A DNA stretch of 64,000 bases from an uncultured Verrucomicrobia subdivision 3 bacterium. GTDB taxonomy: Bacteria; Verrucomicrobiota; Verrucomicrobiia; Limisphaerales; UBA11358. Position 1 is the stretch's first letter; the number at the start of each line of letters is the position of its first letter. This document shows, one piece after another, positions 17,183 through 28,100 of this stretch. The notes beneath the pieces were generated by a model. It had not been told where the DNA came from and made no database searches. It saw only the letters and a program-made list of their open reading frames with translations. The translations under genes and the position numbers were made by a program. The stretch covers positions 24,916-88,915 of the forward strand of contig CAISEZ010000045.1 in the NCBI GenBank assembly GCA_903884535.1, written 5' to 3'.

Positions 17183-20100
17183 GTGCCTGATTATACCGGC
17201 AAGCCGGTTCCAGCCAATAGCACCAGTCGGCCGGCGGTGGTGGTGGTGCATGGCGGCGGCGGCACCAGCGGCAGCCGGGCCTCCACCCGTGAACAGCAGA
17301 TCAGCGAGTTTTGCGCCTCACATGGCTATGTGGCTTTCAACATAGATTATCCGTTGGGTGCGGTTTATCCTAAGAATATCCAGTCCTGGCGCACGGCGGT
17401 GCGCTATTTGCGGGCGAATGCAGCGACTTATGGCATTGATGTCAATCACATCGGCATCACGGGTGGATCCTTCGGCGGCTATTGCAGCGGTTTCATGAGC
17501 GGCATCACCAACGGTCAGCACACCCTGGAAGCAGATAGCAATGCCCAATACAATAATGCTTCCCTGGATTTGGACAGTGCAAATGAACTCTCGACCTACT
17601 CCGGAAATATTCAGTGCGCCATTGATCTTTACGGTCCCATGAATCAGGTGACTTCCGGCAATGCGGCCGGCCAATATAGCAGTCCGACCACGGCGACTCT
17701 TTACAATTCTTCACCGGTTAATTATGTCCATGTTGGGTCAGCTCCGATTTTGATTGCTCACGGCACGGCGGACACGACAGTTTCTATTTCCAACAGTTAT
17801 GACATGACTAATGCCTGCGCCAGGATTGGAGTGCCCTATCAATTTTGTGTGATTCAGGGCGCGCAGCATACGTTTTATTATTACCAGACCAGCGGTGGTT
17901 CATGGCCGCCGGGCAACTCCGCGCTCGACATGCGCCAGACTGCTTTCGACTGGTTCGATAAATGGCTACTCACGGCCAACAATCCACCGAGCATCACCGC
18001 ACAACCTGCCGATGCCACCGGCTGTCCGGGCACGCCGATGACGTTCAGCGTGGCTGCCACGGGAACCACGCCTTTCTACTACCAATGGTATGGACCCAGT
18101 GGCCTGATTTTGGGCGCGACCAGCAGCAGTTACACGATTGCCAGCCTGACGACCGGGAATGCGGGCGGTTATTCCGTGACGGTCTCCAACGCGGTCGGTG
18201 TCGCCACTAGCCGGACGGCAGCTTTGTCTGTTCCCAACTTGACGGCACCTGTTGTCACCATCCAGCCGACCAACCAGACCGCGGGATTGGGTAGCCCGGT
18301 CAGCCTTGTGTCGGTCGCGACCGGTTCCGCGCTCCAATATCAGTGGATGGAAAATAACAATGTCCTGCCCAACGCCACGAATGCCACTTACAGCATCGCC
18401 AGTGCCGGCAGCAGCGATGGGGGTGTCTATCAAGTCGCTGTTTACAATGGCTGCGGCACGGCGCTCAGTTCGAACGCCACGTTGACGGTGAATGCCCCGC
18501 CTTACATCACGGCCCAGCCTAATACCAATGACACGGTATGTAGCGGTGAAACCGCTACTTTTTTCGCGTCAGCATCAGGCGTCGGCCCGCTGGCGTATAA
18601 GTGGTTTGGCCCGTCTGCGCAGATTGTCGGTGCCCCGACGACCAATTTGCTGACCCTGACCAATCTGACGGCGGCGGATTCGGGCAGCTATTATCTGGTG
18701 GTCACCAATAGTTATGGCGCGGTCACCAGCAGCATCATTGCGTTGACGGTGAGTGTGAATACGGATGTCACGTTCTTAAACCAGCCGACCAATACGGAAG
18801 TCGCGGCGGGTGGCACGGCAACTTTCAGTTTTACCTTGACGCCTGGCACGGGCACTGGTCTCACCTATCAGTGGTTTAAGGGCGACTACGACCCGATCCC
18901 CTTTGCGGTTTCCACCACCAATGCCACGCTGGTGCTGACTAATGTGCTCGCGGCCTACGACCAGACGTTTTATCACTGCCTGGTGCAGAACAGTTGCAGC
19001 GCCGTGCAAAGTGCGGACGTCACCTTGACGGTGGATTCGGCGCCGGTCATTACCCAGCAGCCGCAGGCTCAAGCCACCGTCTCCGGCGGCAGCGCCAGTT
19101 TTGCCGTGCAAGTCAGTGGCACGGCGCCGTTGAGCTACCAATGGTCCGGGCCCAGCGGCTTGATTTCTGGGGCGACCAATCAAACCTTCACGCTTTCCAA
19201 TGTCAGCACGAACAACGCGGGCAACTATTCGGTGACCATTACGAATCAGTTTGGAACGGTGACCAGTTCCAACGCCGCCTTGACGGTTACGGCCGGTAGT
19301 TTTTATCTGGCGGAATCTTTTAATTATGCCTCCGGGCAGCAGTTGGCCAACAATTCGCCTTGGACTTCTCACAATGTGCCAAATACCACCGGCATGGCAA
19401 TTGTGAGCGGCGGTCTGACCTATCCCGGACTGGCGGATTTTTCGCCAGCCGGAAACGATTTGCAGATTACCCCCATTTCCGGCCAGACGAACAGCTACCG
19501 GCCGTTTGATAACAAGGCCACCAACGGAACGGTCTATGTTTCCATGCTGGCGGATTGTTCCGCGCCGGTCGGCAGCTCGGGATACTATACTTTTGGTTTG
19601 CTGCCGAGCAGCACGACAACTCCCGGTGGCCGCACCACGGATCCGGTGCTGTTACAGGTTAAGACCAATACCACGGGCGGATATTTGATGGCCGTCGGAA
19701 CAGCCAATGCGGCGGCGGCCGTCTATGCCACCAATATTTTGTCGCTCAATACCACCAATTTGATCGTTCTGAAATATGATATGGGCAGCAAGATTGCGAG
19801 CCTGTATTTGAATCCAGTGGTTGGCTCGCCAGAACCGGGCACCCCGTCCGCAACGGCCACTGGCACCATTGCCTTCAGTGATCTCAACTATGTGTATTTC
19901 CGCGGAGTGGCTGGCAGCGGCACCTGGACTTATGACACGATTCGCATTGCTTCGACCTGGAATAGTGTTTTGCCGCAAGGCACGCCGGCGACGACTGGGC
20001 CGTCTGTCACTCAGCAGCCCCAGCCGAAAGCCGTGACGGCCACGACCACCGCTAATTTTAGTGTCGGGGCCGCCGGCACGTCTCCGCTCTTTTATCAATG

Positions 20101-22045
20101 GCGTCGCGGTGGTGTGCCCATCAGTGGGGCCACCGGCAGCACCTATAGTCTCGCTGGCACTGCGGCGGGTGATTCCGGCAGCACATTTGATGTCGTTATC
20201 ACCAATTATTACGGTTCCATCACCAGCCAGGTTGCGACGCTGACGGTTAATACTGTCACCACGCCCACGGAATTGTTGTCCATCGAAGCCGTCAAATCCG
20301 TTTACTATGTGCAAACTAGTGCGGCCGGTCCGGTTTCGCCGGCCACGGGCGGATTCTCCTGGGCGGCGGAAGTGCAGGGGATTTTGCCGGCGCTCATCAC
20401 CAGTGCCACCGTGGGTTTTAGCGGCACGAACCAGCCGAATCCCTTTGTGGAGCCGGCCATTGACAACACGGATTTGGCGCAGAATGAGTTGTTCTTTGAT
20501 TCGAAATCCGCGCTGGATGCTGCGTTCACCAATGGCAATTATCACTACGTGATTCAATTCACCAATGGCAACACCTATACCACGGATGTGCCGCTGCCCG
20601 TCACGGATAATTATCCCAATGCGCCCACCATCATCGCCCCGGCGGCCGACTGGTCGGCTTCCGGCCGGCTGGCCTTGCATCCGGTGAGCGGCGGCTACCG
20701 GTTGACTTGGAATTCCCTCTCGGCGCCGCAGGACCAGCAAACCCTTGGCATCACCGATCCGTTTGGCAATCTTACCGAATACACGTTGCCGGGCAGTGCC
20801 ACCAATTTCCTCGTGCCCAATAGTCTGGTCCAGCCGGAGATGGATTATGATGTGGAACTCACCTTCACCCACATGAGTTATTTGAGCACCAATGGTGCGG
20901 GAACCATTCTCTACGGCTTGTTTGAATCGGACACTGATTTTTCTGTGCGGACTGATCCCGTGCAAACGAATGTGTTGGCGGCCTCCAGTTGGGCCACCGT
21001 GCGCGATGGCGCGAACTTCAATGTGGATGTGGATGAGATCGCGAGCGGTTATGTGCTGGCCAAATACAGCACCAACGGCGCTTCCGGCAAGGGTTATTTC
21101 CAGTTTGACCTGACCGGACAGATTCCCGACACCAATTCGCCCGCGACCTTCAAGTTCGTGACGGCGGCCACTTCGGGCCAGCAAAACCTCACGCTTTGGG
21201 CGTTGAACCAAGGCTATCCCAATATGAATAATCATCTCATTTGGGCCACGGCTCAGGCCAATGACACTAACTCCGAGAATATGCTGACCAGCGGTGCGTT
21301 GACTGCCACTGCCATCACCAACGTGTTTCTGTCGGGCGGGCCGGGGACAAATCAATTCACGCTGCCGGCGGCGTGGGGTCAGTTCATCCAAAACAACGCC
21401 CTGATTTTGGTGTTCACCACGACGGCGCCGGGTGCCCAGACCAACAGCAGCGCCGGTTACCGCATTGCGGTGAACAGTGCCGCCACTGTCCCCACGCTCA
21501 CTTATTCAACGATCCAGCCGCCGGTTGCCACGACGTTGGCGGCGACGGGAGTTACCGCCGGTTCGGCCACTTTGAATGGCACCGTCAATCCCAGCGGAGC
21601 CGCCACGGCCTGGTATTTTCAATATGGCACCACCACAAACTACGGCAGCGTGACCGCCACCAACAATCTGACGGCGGGCACGACCGCCGTGGGTGTCAAC
21701 AGCGGGTTGAGCGGTTTGAGCGCCGGCACGGTGTATCATTACCAATTGGTGGCCGCCAACAGTGGGGGCTCCGGTAGCGGTGGCGATGCCACCTTCAGCA
21801 CGCGCACCGTGACCGCACCGCAGTTGGTTTCGCCGCAGGTTTCGGCCAGCAATGGCGCGCAATTCTCCTTCGCGGGGACACCCGGCGCGACGTTCACCAT
21901 TTTGGGCAGCACGAATATCGCCCTGCCGCTTTCCAGTTGGACGGTCTTGGGCGTGGCCACAGAAAACCCCGCCGGCCAGTATAACTTTGCCGACCCGCAG
22001 GCGACGAATAATCTGCAGCGATTCTACCGGGTGCGGTCGCCGTAA
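17183..22045 (+). CDS. Giant alpha/beta-hydrolase with Ig-like, LamG-like, CBM96-like and FYR C-terminal modules
   Basis: 1620 residues from the GTG at 17183; the original gene probably began at 16979 and is interrupted by TAG at 17057. Residues 1-260 are an esterase/dienelactone-hydrolase-like fold: VVVVHGGGG, nucleophile Ser96 in GGSFGG, Asp197 in HGTADTTV and His229 in GAQHTF. Five Ig-like domains follow (about 268-710, each ending near SVTSS..ALTV), then a LamG-like domain (about 711-935) matching that of the gene at 12139, another Ig-like domain, an unassigned beta-rich stretch (about 1030-1260), a CBM96-like module (about 1262-1440), an FnIII-like domain and the C-terminal module ending FYRVRSP. 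Likely role: a secreted carbohydrate esterase or polymer hydrolase held near substrate. Without a signal peptide the present product would stay in the cytoplasm, so the gene may be a pseudogene. Confidence 0.75.
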   Translation: MPDYTGKPVPANSTSRPAVVVVHGGGGTSGSRASTREQQISEFCASHGYVAFNIDYPLGAVYPKNIQSWRTAVRYLRANAATYGIDVNHIGITGGSFGGYCSGFMSGITNGQHTLEADSNAQYNNASLDLDSANELSTYSGNIQCAIDLYGPMNQVTSGNAAGQYSSPTTATLYNSSPVNYVHVGSAPILIAHGTADTTVSISNSYDMTNACARIGVPYQFCVIQGAQHTFYYYQTSGGSWPPGNSALDMRQTAFDWFDKWLLTANNPPSITAQPADATGCPGTPMTFSVAATGTTPFYYQWYGPSGLILGATSSSYTIASLTTGNAGGYSVTVSNAVGVATSRTAALSVPNLTAPVVTIQPTNQTAGLGSPVSLVSVATGSALQYQWMENNNVLPNATNATYSIASAGSSDGGVYQVAVYNGCGTALSSNATLTVNAPPYITAQPNTNDTVCSGETATFFASASGVGPLAYKWFGPSAQIVGAPTTNLLTLTNLTAADSGSYYLVVTNSYGAVTSSIIALTVSVNTDVTFLNQPTNTEVAAGGTATFSFTLTPGTGTGLTYQWFKGDYDPIPFAVSTTNATLVLTNVLAAYDQTFYHCLVQNSCSAVQSADVTLTVDSAPVITQQPQAQATVSGGSASFAVQVSGTAPLSYQWSGPSGLISGATNQTFTLSNVSTNNAGNYSVTITNQFGTVTSSNAALTVTAGSFYLAESFNYASGQQLANNSPWTSHNVPNTTGMAIVSGGLTYPGLADFSPAGNDLQITPISGQTNSYRPFDNKATNGTVYVSMLADCSAPVGSSGYYTFGLLPSSTTTPGGRTTDPVLLQVKTNTTGGYLMAVGTANAAAAVYATNILSLNTTNLIVLKYDMGSKIASLYLNPVVGSPEPGTPSATATGTIAFSDLNYVYFRGVAGSGTWTYDTIRIASTWNSVLPQGTPATTGPSVTQQPQPKAVTATTTANFSVGAAGTSPLFYQWRRGGVPISGATGSTYSLAGTAAGDSGSTFDVVITNYYGSITSQVATLTVNTVTTPTELLSIEAVKSVYYVQTSAAGPVSPATGGFSWAAEVQGILPALITSATVGFSGTNQPNPFVEPAIDNTDLAQNELFFDSKSALDAAFTNGNYHYVIQFTNGNTYTTDVPLPVTDNYPNAPTIIAPAADWSASGRLALHPVSGGYRLTWNSLSAPQDQQTLGITDPFGNLTEYTLPGSATNFLVPNSLVQPEMDYDVELTFTHMSYLSTNGAGTILYGLFESDTDFSVRTDPVQTNVLAASSWATVRDGANFNVDVDEIASGYVLAKYSTNGASGKGYFQFDLTGQIPDTNSPATFKFVTAATSGQQNLTLWALNQGYPNMNNHLIWATAQANDTNSENMLTSGALTATAITNVFLSGGPGTNQFTLPAAWGQFIQNNALILVFTTTAPGAQTNSSAGYRIAVNSAATVPTLTYSTIQPPVATTLAATGVTAGSATLNGTVNPSGAATAWYFQYGTTTNYGSVTATNNLTAGTTAVGVNSGLSGLSAGTVYHYQLVAANSGGSGSGGDATFSTRTVTAPQLVSPQVSASNGAQFSFAGTPGATFTILGSTNIALPLSSWTVLGVATENPAGQYNFADPQATNNLQRFYRVRSP

Positions 22046-22255
22046 TGGTGGATCAAAGAATCTGAAGGTATCTAAAATTGTCCGCAAAGTGGTGGTTGTT
22101 ATTCCATGCCCAGAACAGCGCGCCACAGCCCAGTGAGGATATTTGATTTTCACAGTTCACCGATTCAACCCCTTTCCTAATTCACAGTTGGAAAACGACA
22201 AGCAAAACCAAATGGAAATATGCAGGGTAAAGTGAAAATGATATCGCGTTTTTTT

Positions 22256-23641
22256 TTATTTGTGGCCATCCGCGGCTTTCCGTTTTTCTGAAAATTGCTT
22301 CCGCCAGTTTTCGAGCCGTTCCCGGATCTTTTTTTCCACGCCCTGATCGGTTGGCTCGTAATATTTTTTTGCCGCACCGAGATAATCCTGCGCGACAAAA
22401 TGCTCCGGTCCGTCGTGCGCGTATTCGTAGCCGACGCCGTGACCGAGTTTTTTGGCGCCGGCATAATGGCCGTCGCGCAAATGTTCCGGCACGGCAATGG
22501 TGCGGCCGGAGCGGACATCGGCCAGCGCGGCGTCAATCGCCATGATCGAGCTGTTGCTTTTGTTGGCCGTGGCGATGTAAATGGTCGCCTCGGCCAGCGG
22601 AATCCGCGCTTCCGGCCAGCCGACAAATTCCGAGGCCGCGAGGCACGCATTCGCCAAAACCAAAGCCATCGGGTCGGCGAGGCCGACATCTTCCGCCGCG
22701 CAAATAATAATCCGCCGCGCGATGAAGCGCGGGTCTTCGCCGGCGTGAATCATTTTCGCCAGCCAGTAGAGCGCCGCGTCGGGATCACTGCCGCGCATGG
22801 ATTTGATGAACGCGGAAATCGTGTCGTAATGCGCATCGCCGTCGCCGTCATAAACCACGGCTTTCTTCTGAATGCTCTGCTCGGCGACTTCGAGCGTGAT
22901 GCGAATGATTCCGTCTTGACCGGGCGACGTGGTGAGCGCGGCAATTTCCAGCGAATTCAAGGCTTTGCGCGCGTCGCCGTCGGAAAGCGTGGCGAGATGG
23001 CGCAGCGCATTTTCGTCAGCAGAAATTTTCAAAAAGCCGAGGCCGCGTTCCGCGTCGGCCAAGGCGCGTTGCAGCAGTGAAAATAAATCGTCCTCGGTCA
23101 GCGGCCGCAGTTCAAAAATTTGCGAGCGCGAAACGAGCGGCGAGTTGACGAAGAAAAACGGATTGTGCGTGGTTGCGCCGATGAGCCGGATGACACCGCT
23201 CTCCACATCCGGCAGCAACACGTCCTGCTGCGATTTGTTGAAGCGATGAATTTCGTCAATAAACAGAATCGTGGATTGCCCTTTGTTTTCAAGGCGATTT
23301 TCCGCGGCGGATAAAACGCGGCGCATATCGGCGACATTGGATTCCACGCCGCTCAATCTTTCAAATTTGGATTTGGTCTGGCGGGCGATGATTTGCGCGA
23401 GCGAGGTTTTACCGGTGCCGGGCGGGCCGTAAAAAATCAGCGACTGGATGCGGTCGGCTTCGATGGCGCGGCGAAGCAACTGGCCCGCGCCGAGGATGTG
23501 CGTCTGGCCGGCGTATTCGTCCAGGTTGCGCGGACGCATCCGCGCGGCGAGTGGCTGGCTTTTGAAGGTGTCGGGTGCGGGCACGGATTTTTCGTCCGGC
23601 TGGTTTTCAACCGGAGCGGAAAACAAATCGTTGCGCGCCAT
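22256..23641 (-). CDS. rarA: Replication-associated recombination protein A (AAA+ ATPase)
   Basis: A 461-residue RarA/MgsA/WRNIP1-family ATPase that acts at stalled replication forks. Walker A is FYGPPGTGKTS (about 70-80), Walker B FIDEIHRFNKSQQD (about 125-138), with a sensor region at GATTHNPFF. The C-terminal tetramerisation part holds the family signatures ALYWLAKMIHAGEDPRFIARR and DGPEHFVAQDYL. Length is normal for the family. Unusually, a strong terminator-like hairpin lies only 33 nt upstream of the ATG. Little sequence separates its end from the giant gene converging at 22045, and no clear terminator was seen there. Confidence 0.95.
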   Translation of the reverse strand: MARNDLFSAPVENQPDEKSVPAPDTFKSQPLAARMRPRNLDEYAGQTHILGAGQLLRRAIEADRIQSLIFYGPPGTGKTSLAQIIARQTKSKFERLSGVESNVADMRRVLSAAENRLENKGQSTILFIDEIHRFNKSQQDVLLPDVESGVIRLIGATTHNPFFFVNSPLVSRSQIFELRPLTEDDLFSLLQRALADAERGLGFLKISADENALRHLATLSDGDARKALNSLEIAALTTSPGQDGIIRITLEVAEQSIQKKAVVYDGDGDAHYDTISAFIKSMRGSDPDAALYWLAKMIHAGEDPRFIARRIIICAAEDVGLADPMALVLANACLAASEFVGWPEARIPLAEATIYIATANKSNSSIMAIDAALADVRSGRTIAVPEHLRDGHYAGAKKLGHGVGYEYAHDGPEHFVAQDYLGAAKKYYEPTDQGVEKKIRERLENWRKQFSEKRKAADGHK

Positions 23642-23673
23642 GTCGGAAGTTTAGCAGCGGCAGCCGGTCCGCA

Positions 23674-23706
23674 AAATAAAAAAGCCCGCAACGGGTGGCG
23701 GGCTTT
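23674..23706 (-). terminator. Terminator hairpin just upstream of rarA
   Basis: Nine-bp arms AAAGCCCGC/GCGGGCTTT around an 8-nt loop, followed on the minus strand by a T-rich tract. It ends 33 nt before the rarA ATG, so it either stops read-through from the desaturase side or acts as an attenuator. Confidence 0.65.
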
Positions 23707-23738
23707 GATTTCAGGTTTGATAAATCAAACCTGAAATC
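23707..23738. repeat. Perfect 15-bp inverted repeat with 2-nt loop
   Basis: GATTTCAGGTTTGAT, AA, then its exact reverse complement. It directly abuts the terminator stem at 23681-23706, so the two could form alternative structures. Confidence 0.7.
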
Positions 23739-23781
23739 TTGAAAGAACCCCCGCCATTGCCGTGTCGATGTTATCCTTTGA

Positions 23782-23799
23782 ACATGTATTGCTACATGT
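23782..23799. promoter_or_regulatory. Operator-like palindrome ACATGTA-TTGC-TACATGT
   Basis: Perfect 7+4+7 inverted repeat in the long rarA leader region. No regulator can be assigned. Confidence 0.3.
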
Positions 23800-24124
23800 G
23801 GAACTTGCCGGTCGGTTTTCGACTTCCAGTGAAGGCGTGTCGGCCACCGTCCCGCTTGCTCCGTGATCGTTTAACTTACGGTTCAAGGATTTGATGCGAA
23901 TCACGAACAGGGCAGGGAAATTAAATTATTAAAAGAGCAACCGAACTGCTTAATACATCGTCCCGAATGTGTTTCTTCTCAAGAAAAAATTGCAAAAATA
24001 TTTTCCAGTTTTGCCGGCAAAAGCTTGCCTTTGTTAACGGGCGGGAGTTTAATCAAATTCTTGTCTCATACTCCGGCCGTTTTTGACTGGTTTTTGCGGC
24101 GGATTCCACCAGTCGTTTGGGCAG

Positions 24125-25117
24125 TCAAACTTTGGGCAGGCCGACCATCTGCTGCGCGTCAACATCCCAGACTTTCAAGCGCAGGCAGCGAAAAATATCC
24201 GCCGGATGCAGCGAGGTGGTTTTGGGTTGGTCCAGCTCGGGGATATTGTCGAGCACTTCCGGCAGCCGATAAAACGGGATGCGGGCGTTCAGATGATGAA
24301 TATGGTGATAGCCGATGTTTGCGGTGAACCACGCCATAATCGGGCCGGTCTTCATGTAGCTCGAAGATTCCAGCGCGGCTTTTTCGTAGGCCCAGCCGTG
24401 CCGGTCAAAAAATGATACGCCGGGGAAATTGTGCTGCGCGTAAAACAGATAAGATCCAATGGCGCTGCCAATGAGGTGCGGCAGCAGCAGCGTCAGGAAC
24501 AGCGTCAACCAGCCGCCGCAGAAAAAAAACAGTATCACCGCTAGCGTGAGGTGAACCACCGTCGCAATGGCGCAGTCGTAATGTTCCTTCGGGTTGTTGA
24601 AAAACGGATAGACGCACATGCCCCAGAAAAACACGAACACGTAACCAAACAGGATGGTGGCCGGATGCCGCATGAACAGATATTCAAAGCGCGTCCGTTT
24701 GGAGGACCGCAAATATTCGGCGCGGGTCATGATCGGATACGATCCGATGTGCGCGCTGCGCAGTTTGGAATTATGCTTGTGGTGATAATTGTGCGACGCG
24801 CGCCAGATGCTGCTGGGGCTGAGCGCCATCACGCCAAAAAAACGCATGAAGTATTCCGCCAGTTTGGATTTCGACAAAATGGCGTGGTGCTGCTGGTCGT
24901 GGTAAATCACAAACAATCGCAGCAGCAGCAGGCCGGTCAGCACGCTGCAGGCGATGCGCGCGGCCAGCGGGACATGGATTCCGGCGACGTGCGGCAGGGT
25001 GCCGGCGACGCAACCCACCAAAAGCAAGGTTGTGGAAATGACAACCCACCAGCTTTTCACGGCGAAATCCGCCGCGTAGGGACGGGTGGCCAATATAAGT
25101 TCTTTTCCAGATAGCAT
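24125..25117 (-). CDS. Membrane fatty acid desaturase
   Basis: A 330-residue integral membrane di-iron desaturase. The three histidine clusters that bind the iron pair are clear: HDQQHH (73-78), HNYHHKH (109-115) and HHIHH (271-275). Hydrophobic segments at about 22-48, 52-72, 152-175 and 183-222 give the usual multi-pass layout. It resembles the acyl-lipid omega-6/delta-12 type that introduces double bonds into membrane fatty acids, but the regiospecificity cannot be read from sequence. It is on the same strand as the hybrid kinase gene that ends 77 bp upstream, and could share its transcript. Confidence 0.88.
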   Translation of the reverse strand: MLSGKELILATRPYAADFAVKSWWVVISTTLLLVGCVAGTLPHVAGIHVPLAARIACSVLTGLLLLRLFVIYHDQQHHAILSKSKLAEYFMRFFGVMALSPSSIWRASHNYHHKHNSKLRSAHIGSYPIMTRAEYLRSSKRTRFEYLFMRHPATILFGYVFVFFWGMCVYPFFNNPKEHYDCAIATVVHLTLAVILFFFCGGWLTLFLTLLLPHLIGSAIGSYLFYAQHNFPGVSFFDRHGWAYEKAALESSSYMKTGPIMAWFTANIGYHHIHHLNARIPFYRLPEVLDNIPELDQPKTTSLHPADIFRCLRLKVWDVDAQQMVGLPKV

Positions 25118-25193
25118 GAGTAGTTAGGCTGCCTCTATATTCGGATGAATCGCAGCATTTGTCCATGCTGACTTCAAAACTTTTGGCGGACGC

Positions 25194-28100
25194 TTAAATT
25201 TCCGGTTCGCCGGTTTCCAGACTTTGGCGGCGTGGAAAATGTGGGTCGGACGCTGCCGGGTTTTGGTCCAGACATCTCCGGACCGTTTCCGCGAGCAGTT
25301 GCGCCGGAAACGGCTTGGGCAGAAAATTGACGCCCGCTTCCAGCGGAAAATCTTTGCCGGCGATGTCGGCACTGTAACCGCTGGCGTAAATCACATTTAA
25401 TTTCGGATTTTCCAGCTGCAGCTTTTCGGCCAGCGTTTTTCCAGTGAGGCCGCCGGGCATGACCAGATCGGTCAGCAGCAAATGGATTTCATCGCGGTGC
25501 TGTTCCCAGACTTGCAATGCTTCGGCGCCGCTGGCCGCGGCCAGCACCCGGTAGCCGAGTTGCGCGAGCGCCCGTTGCACCGCCGAGCGCAACGCGCCAT
25601 CGTCTTCCACCAGCAAAATTGTTTCGTTCCCGCCGTGGGCGGCGGCTAGGGCCGTCGGCTCGACTGTTGGATCTGTGGAATTTTTGATCTGGCGCGGCAG
25701 GTAAATATGGAAGGTGGTGCCTTGGCCCAGTTCGCTGTAAACACTGATCCAGCCCTGATGCTGCTGGACGATGCTGAACACGGTGGCCAGCCCAAGGCCG
25801 GTGCCTTTGCCCACTTCTTTGGTGGTGAAAAATGGCTCGAAAATGCGCGGCAAAATTTCCGGCGCGATGCCGCTGCCGGTGTCGCTGACGCTCAACCGGA
25901 CGAAGGCGCCCGGCCGGACTTGGCTGGATTGCTGCGCCGCGAGTTCGTCAAATTCCACGGCGGCGGTTTCGATGATCAACTCGCCGCCGTGGGGCATGGC
26001 GTCCCGCGAATTCACCGTGAGATTCATCAGCAACTGATCCATCATGCCCGCGTCGGCGTGGATGAACAACGGTTGCGGCGCGTAGCGGAACTGCATCTGG
26101 ATGTCTTCACCGAGAATCCGCCGCAGCATTTTGGTCATGCCGGTGATGGAATCGCTCAAATCCAGTTCGCGCGGCTGCAGTTTGTTCCGCCGGCTGAACA
26201 GCAGCAACTGGCGCGTAAGGTTGGCGGCGCGGTTGGCGGCGGTCTGGATTTCGTCCAAGCACTCCGCCTGTTCGGGTGAAAAATTGCCTTCTATTTTCGT
26301 CAGCTCAATCTGCATTTGGATGACGGCGAGAATATTGTTGAAGTCATGCGCCACCCCACCGGCGAGCTGGCCGATCGCCTCCATTTTCTGGGACTGGCGC
26401 AATTGTTCCTCCAGCAGGTGCTGCCGGGTGATGTCGCGGGCAATTTTCGAGGCGCCGACAATTTGTCCGTGGCTGTCCCGAATGGGCGAGATGGTGGTCG
26501 AAATGCGGATGCGTTTGCCATCTTTGCGGACGCGCTCCGTCTCGAAATGCTCCACGCTTTCGCCGCGGGCAATCCGGGCCAGAATCTCCGGCTCTTCATT
26601 TTTTCGTTCGGCGGGGATCAGCATCAGCATGGATTGGCCGACGGCTTCGTTGGCCGGATAGCCGAAAATATTTTCCGCGCCCCGGTTCCAACTGGTGATG
26701 ATGCCATCGAGGGTTTTGCTGATGATGGCGTCGTCGGAAGATTCCACGATGACGGCGAACTGCTTCAATTGTTGTTCGCTGGCTTTGCGTTCGGTGATGT
26801 CTGCCACCGTGGTCAATTCCTCGATGGTGCCGTCGGGATATTTTTCGCGCTGTTGGGAAAAGTTCACCCACACCACCTTGCCGTCCGCATGGACATAGCG
26901 TTTCTCGAAGAAATATTGTTTCAGCAGCCCGGCTTTCACCTGCTCCAGAAACATTAGCTGAATCGCCTGGTCATCCGGGTGGGTGATCCGGGCGTAAATG
27001 TCCGGCTCGTTGTGTTGGTCGCGCTGGATACCGCAGATGCGCAGGTGGGCGTCGTTGATGATGCGCGAAAACTGGCCGTCCGGAAAAACGGTGTGGAAGG
27101 CGATGCCGATGGGCACCGTGTCGAAAATCAATTTGAACCGCGCCTGTTCACGGGCAAATTGTTCGCGCGCCAGTTTTTGTTCGGTGATGTCGCTGGCCAG
27201 GCCCAGCATGCACCGTTCACCGGCCAGTTCAATTAGCTCCGCCGAAATGATCAGGTCTCCGACGCTGTTATCCTTTTTTCTAAATTTGATTTCCAGATTT
27301 TTGCAGCGGCCAGCGGTGGTCAGCATCTGGATCATCTGATCTCGTTGTGCGGGATCGTCCCACAAGCCTAAATCGGAAGATTTGCGGCCGATGAGTTCGG
27401 CCACGGTGCAACCGTGGATGCTGGCAAACGCGGCGTTGACTTCCAAAATCTCGCCATCGCTGAACCGGGTGATGACGATGCCGGATGGGCTGAAATTGAA
27501 AATGGTGGAAAGCCGGGCCTCGCTTTCGCGCAGGGTCTGGTCGGCGGCTTCTTGCGCGGTGATGTCGCGGCCGATGCCAATCAGTCCGGCGACTTTTCCC
27601 TGTTGGTCGCGCCAGGCGATCATGTTGGTCACCACCACGCGCGGTTCGCCGACCGGAAAGGTGATGGGGCCTTTGACGGTGCAGAATGAATTTGCCGCCA
27701 GCGCCTGCAGTTCCGTCGCCCGGCAGCGCGTCGCCTCTTCCGGTGGCAGAAAATCGGCGTCCGTGAGGCCCAACATGGCGGCCGGCGTCTGGCCGTAACA
27801 TTTGGCGAGGGCCGCGTTGACCACCAAAAACCGGCTTTCCAAGTCCTTGATAAAAATGAAATCCGGCGCCAGATCCATCAGGGTGCGGAGCAGGGCATGT
27901 TCCTCCTGGAAACGGTCCTGAATATTTTTGAGTTCCGTGACATCAAACATGACGCCCTGGGAGCCGGTGATTTTCCCCTGGGCATCAAAGACCGGGCTTT
28001 TGACCACATGCAGATGGCGCGGGTTGCCGTTCGGGCCGGGGTATTCCTCGTCCACTTCAATCGTGCGGCCGGTGCGCATTATTGTCCGGTGATGAGCTTC

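Larger units (their letters stand above)
23642..24124. other. Intergenic leader region of rarA
   Basis: A 483-bp stretch with no credible gene. Read toward rarA it holds an 18-bp palindrome (23782-23799), a 32-bp near-continuous palindrome (23707-23738) and a terminator hairpin (23674-23706). It could be the 3' region of the desaturase gene, the 5' leader of rarA, or both. Confidence 0.5.

Noticed and set aside
19652-21391. A 579-codon minus-strand open frame inside the giant hydrolase gene
   Set aside because: It is antisense to a gene with clear domain content, and its product is Arg/His/Ile-rich low-information sequence typical of the reverse strand of GC-rich coding DNA.
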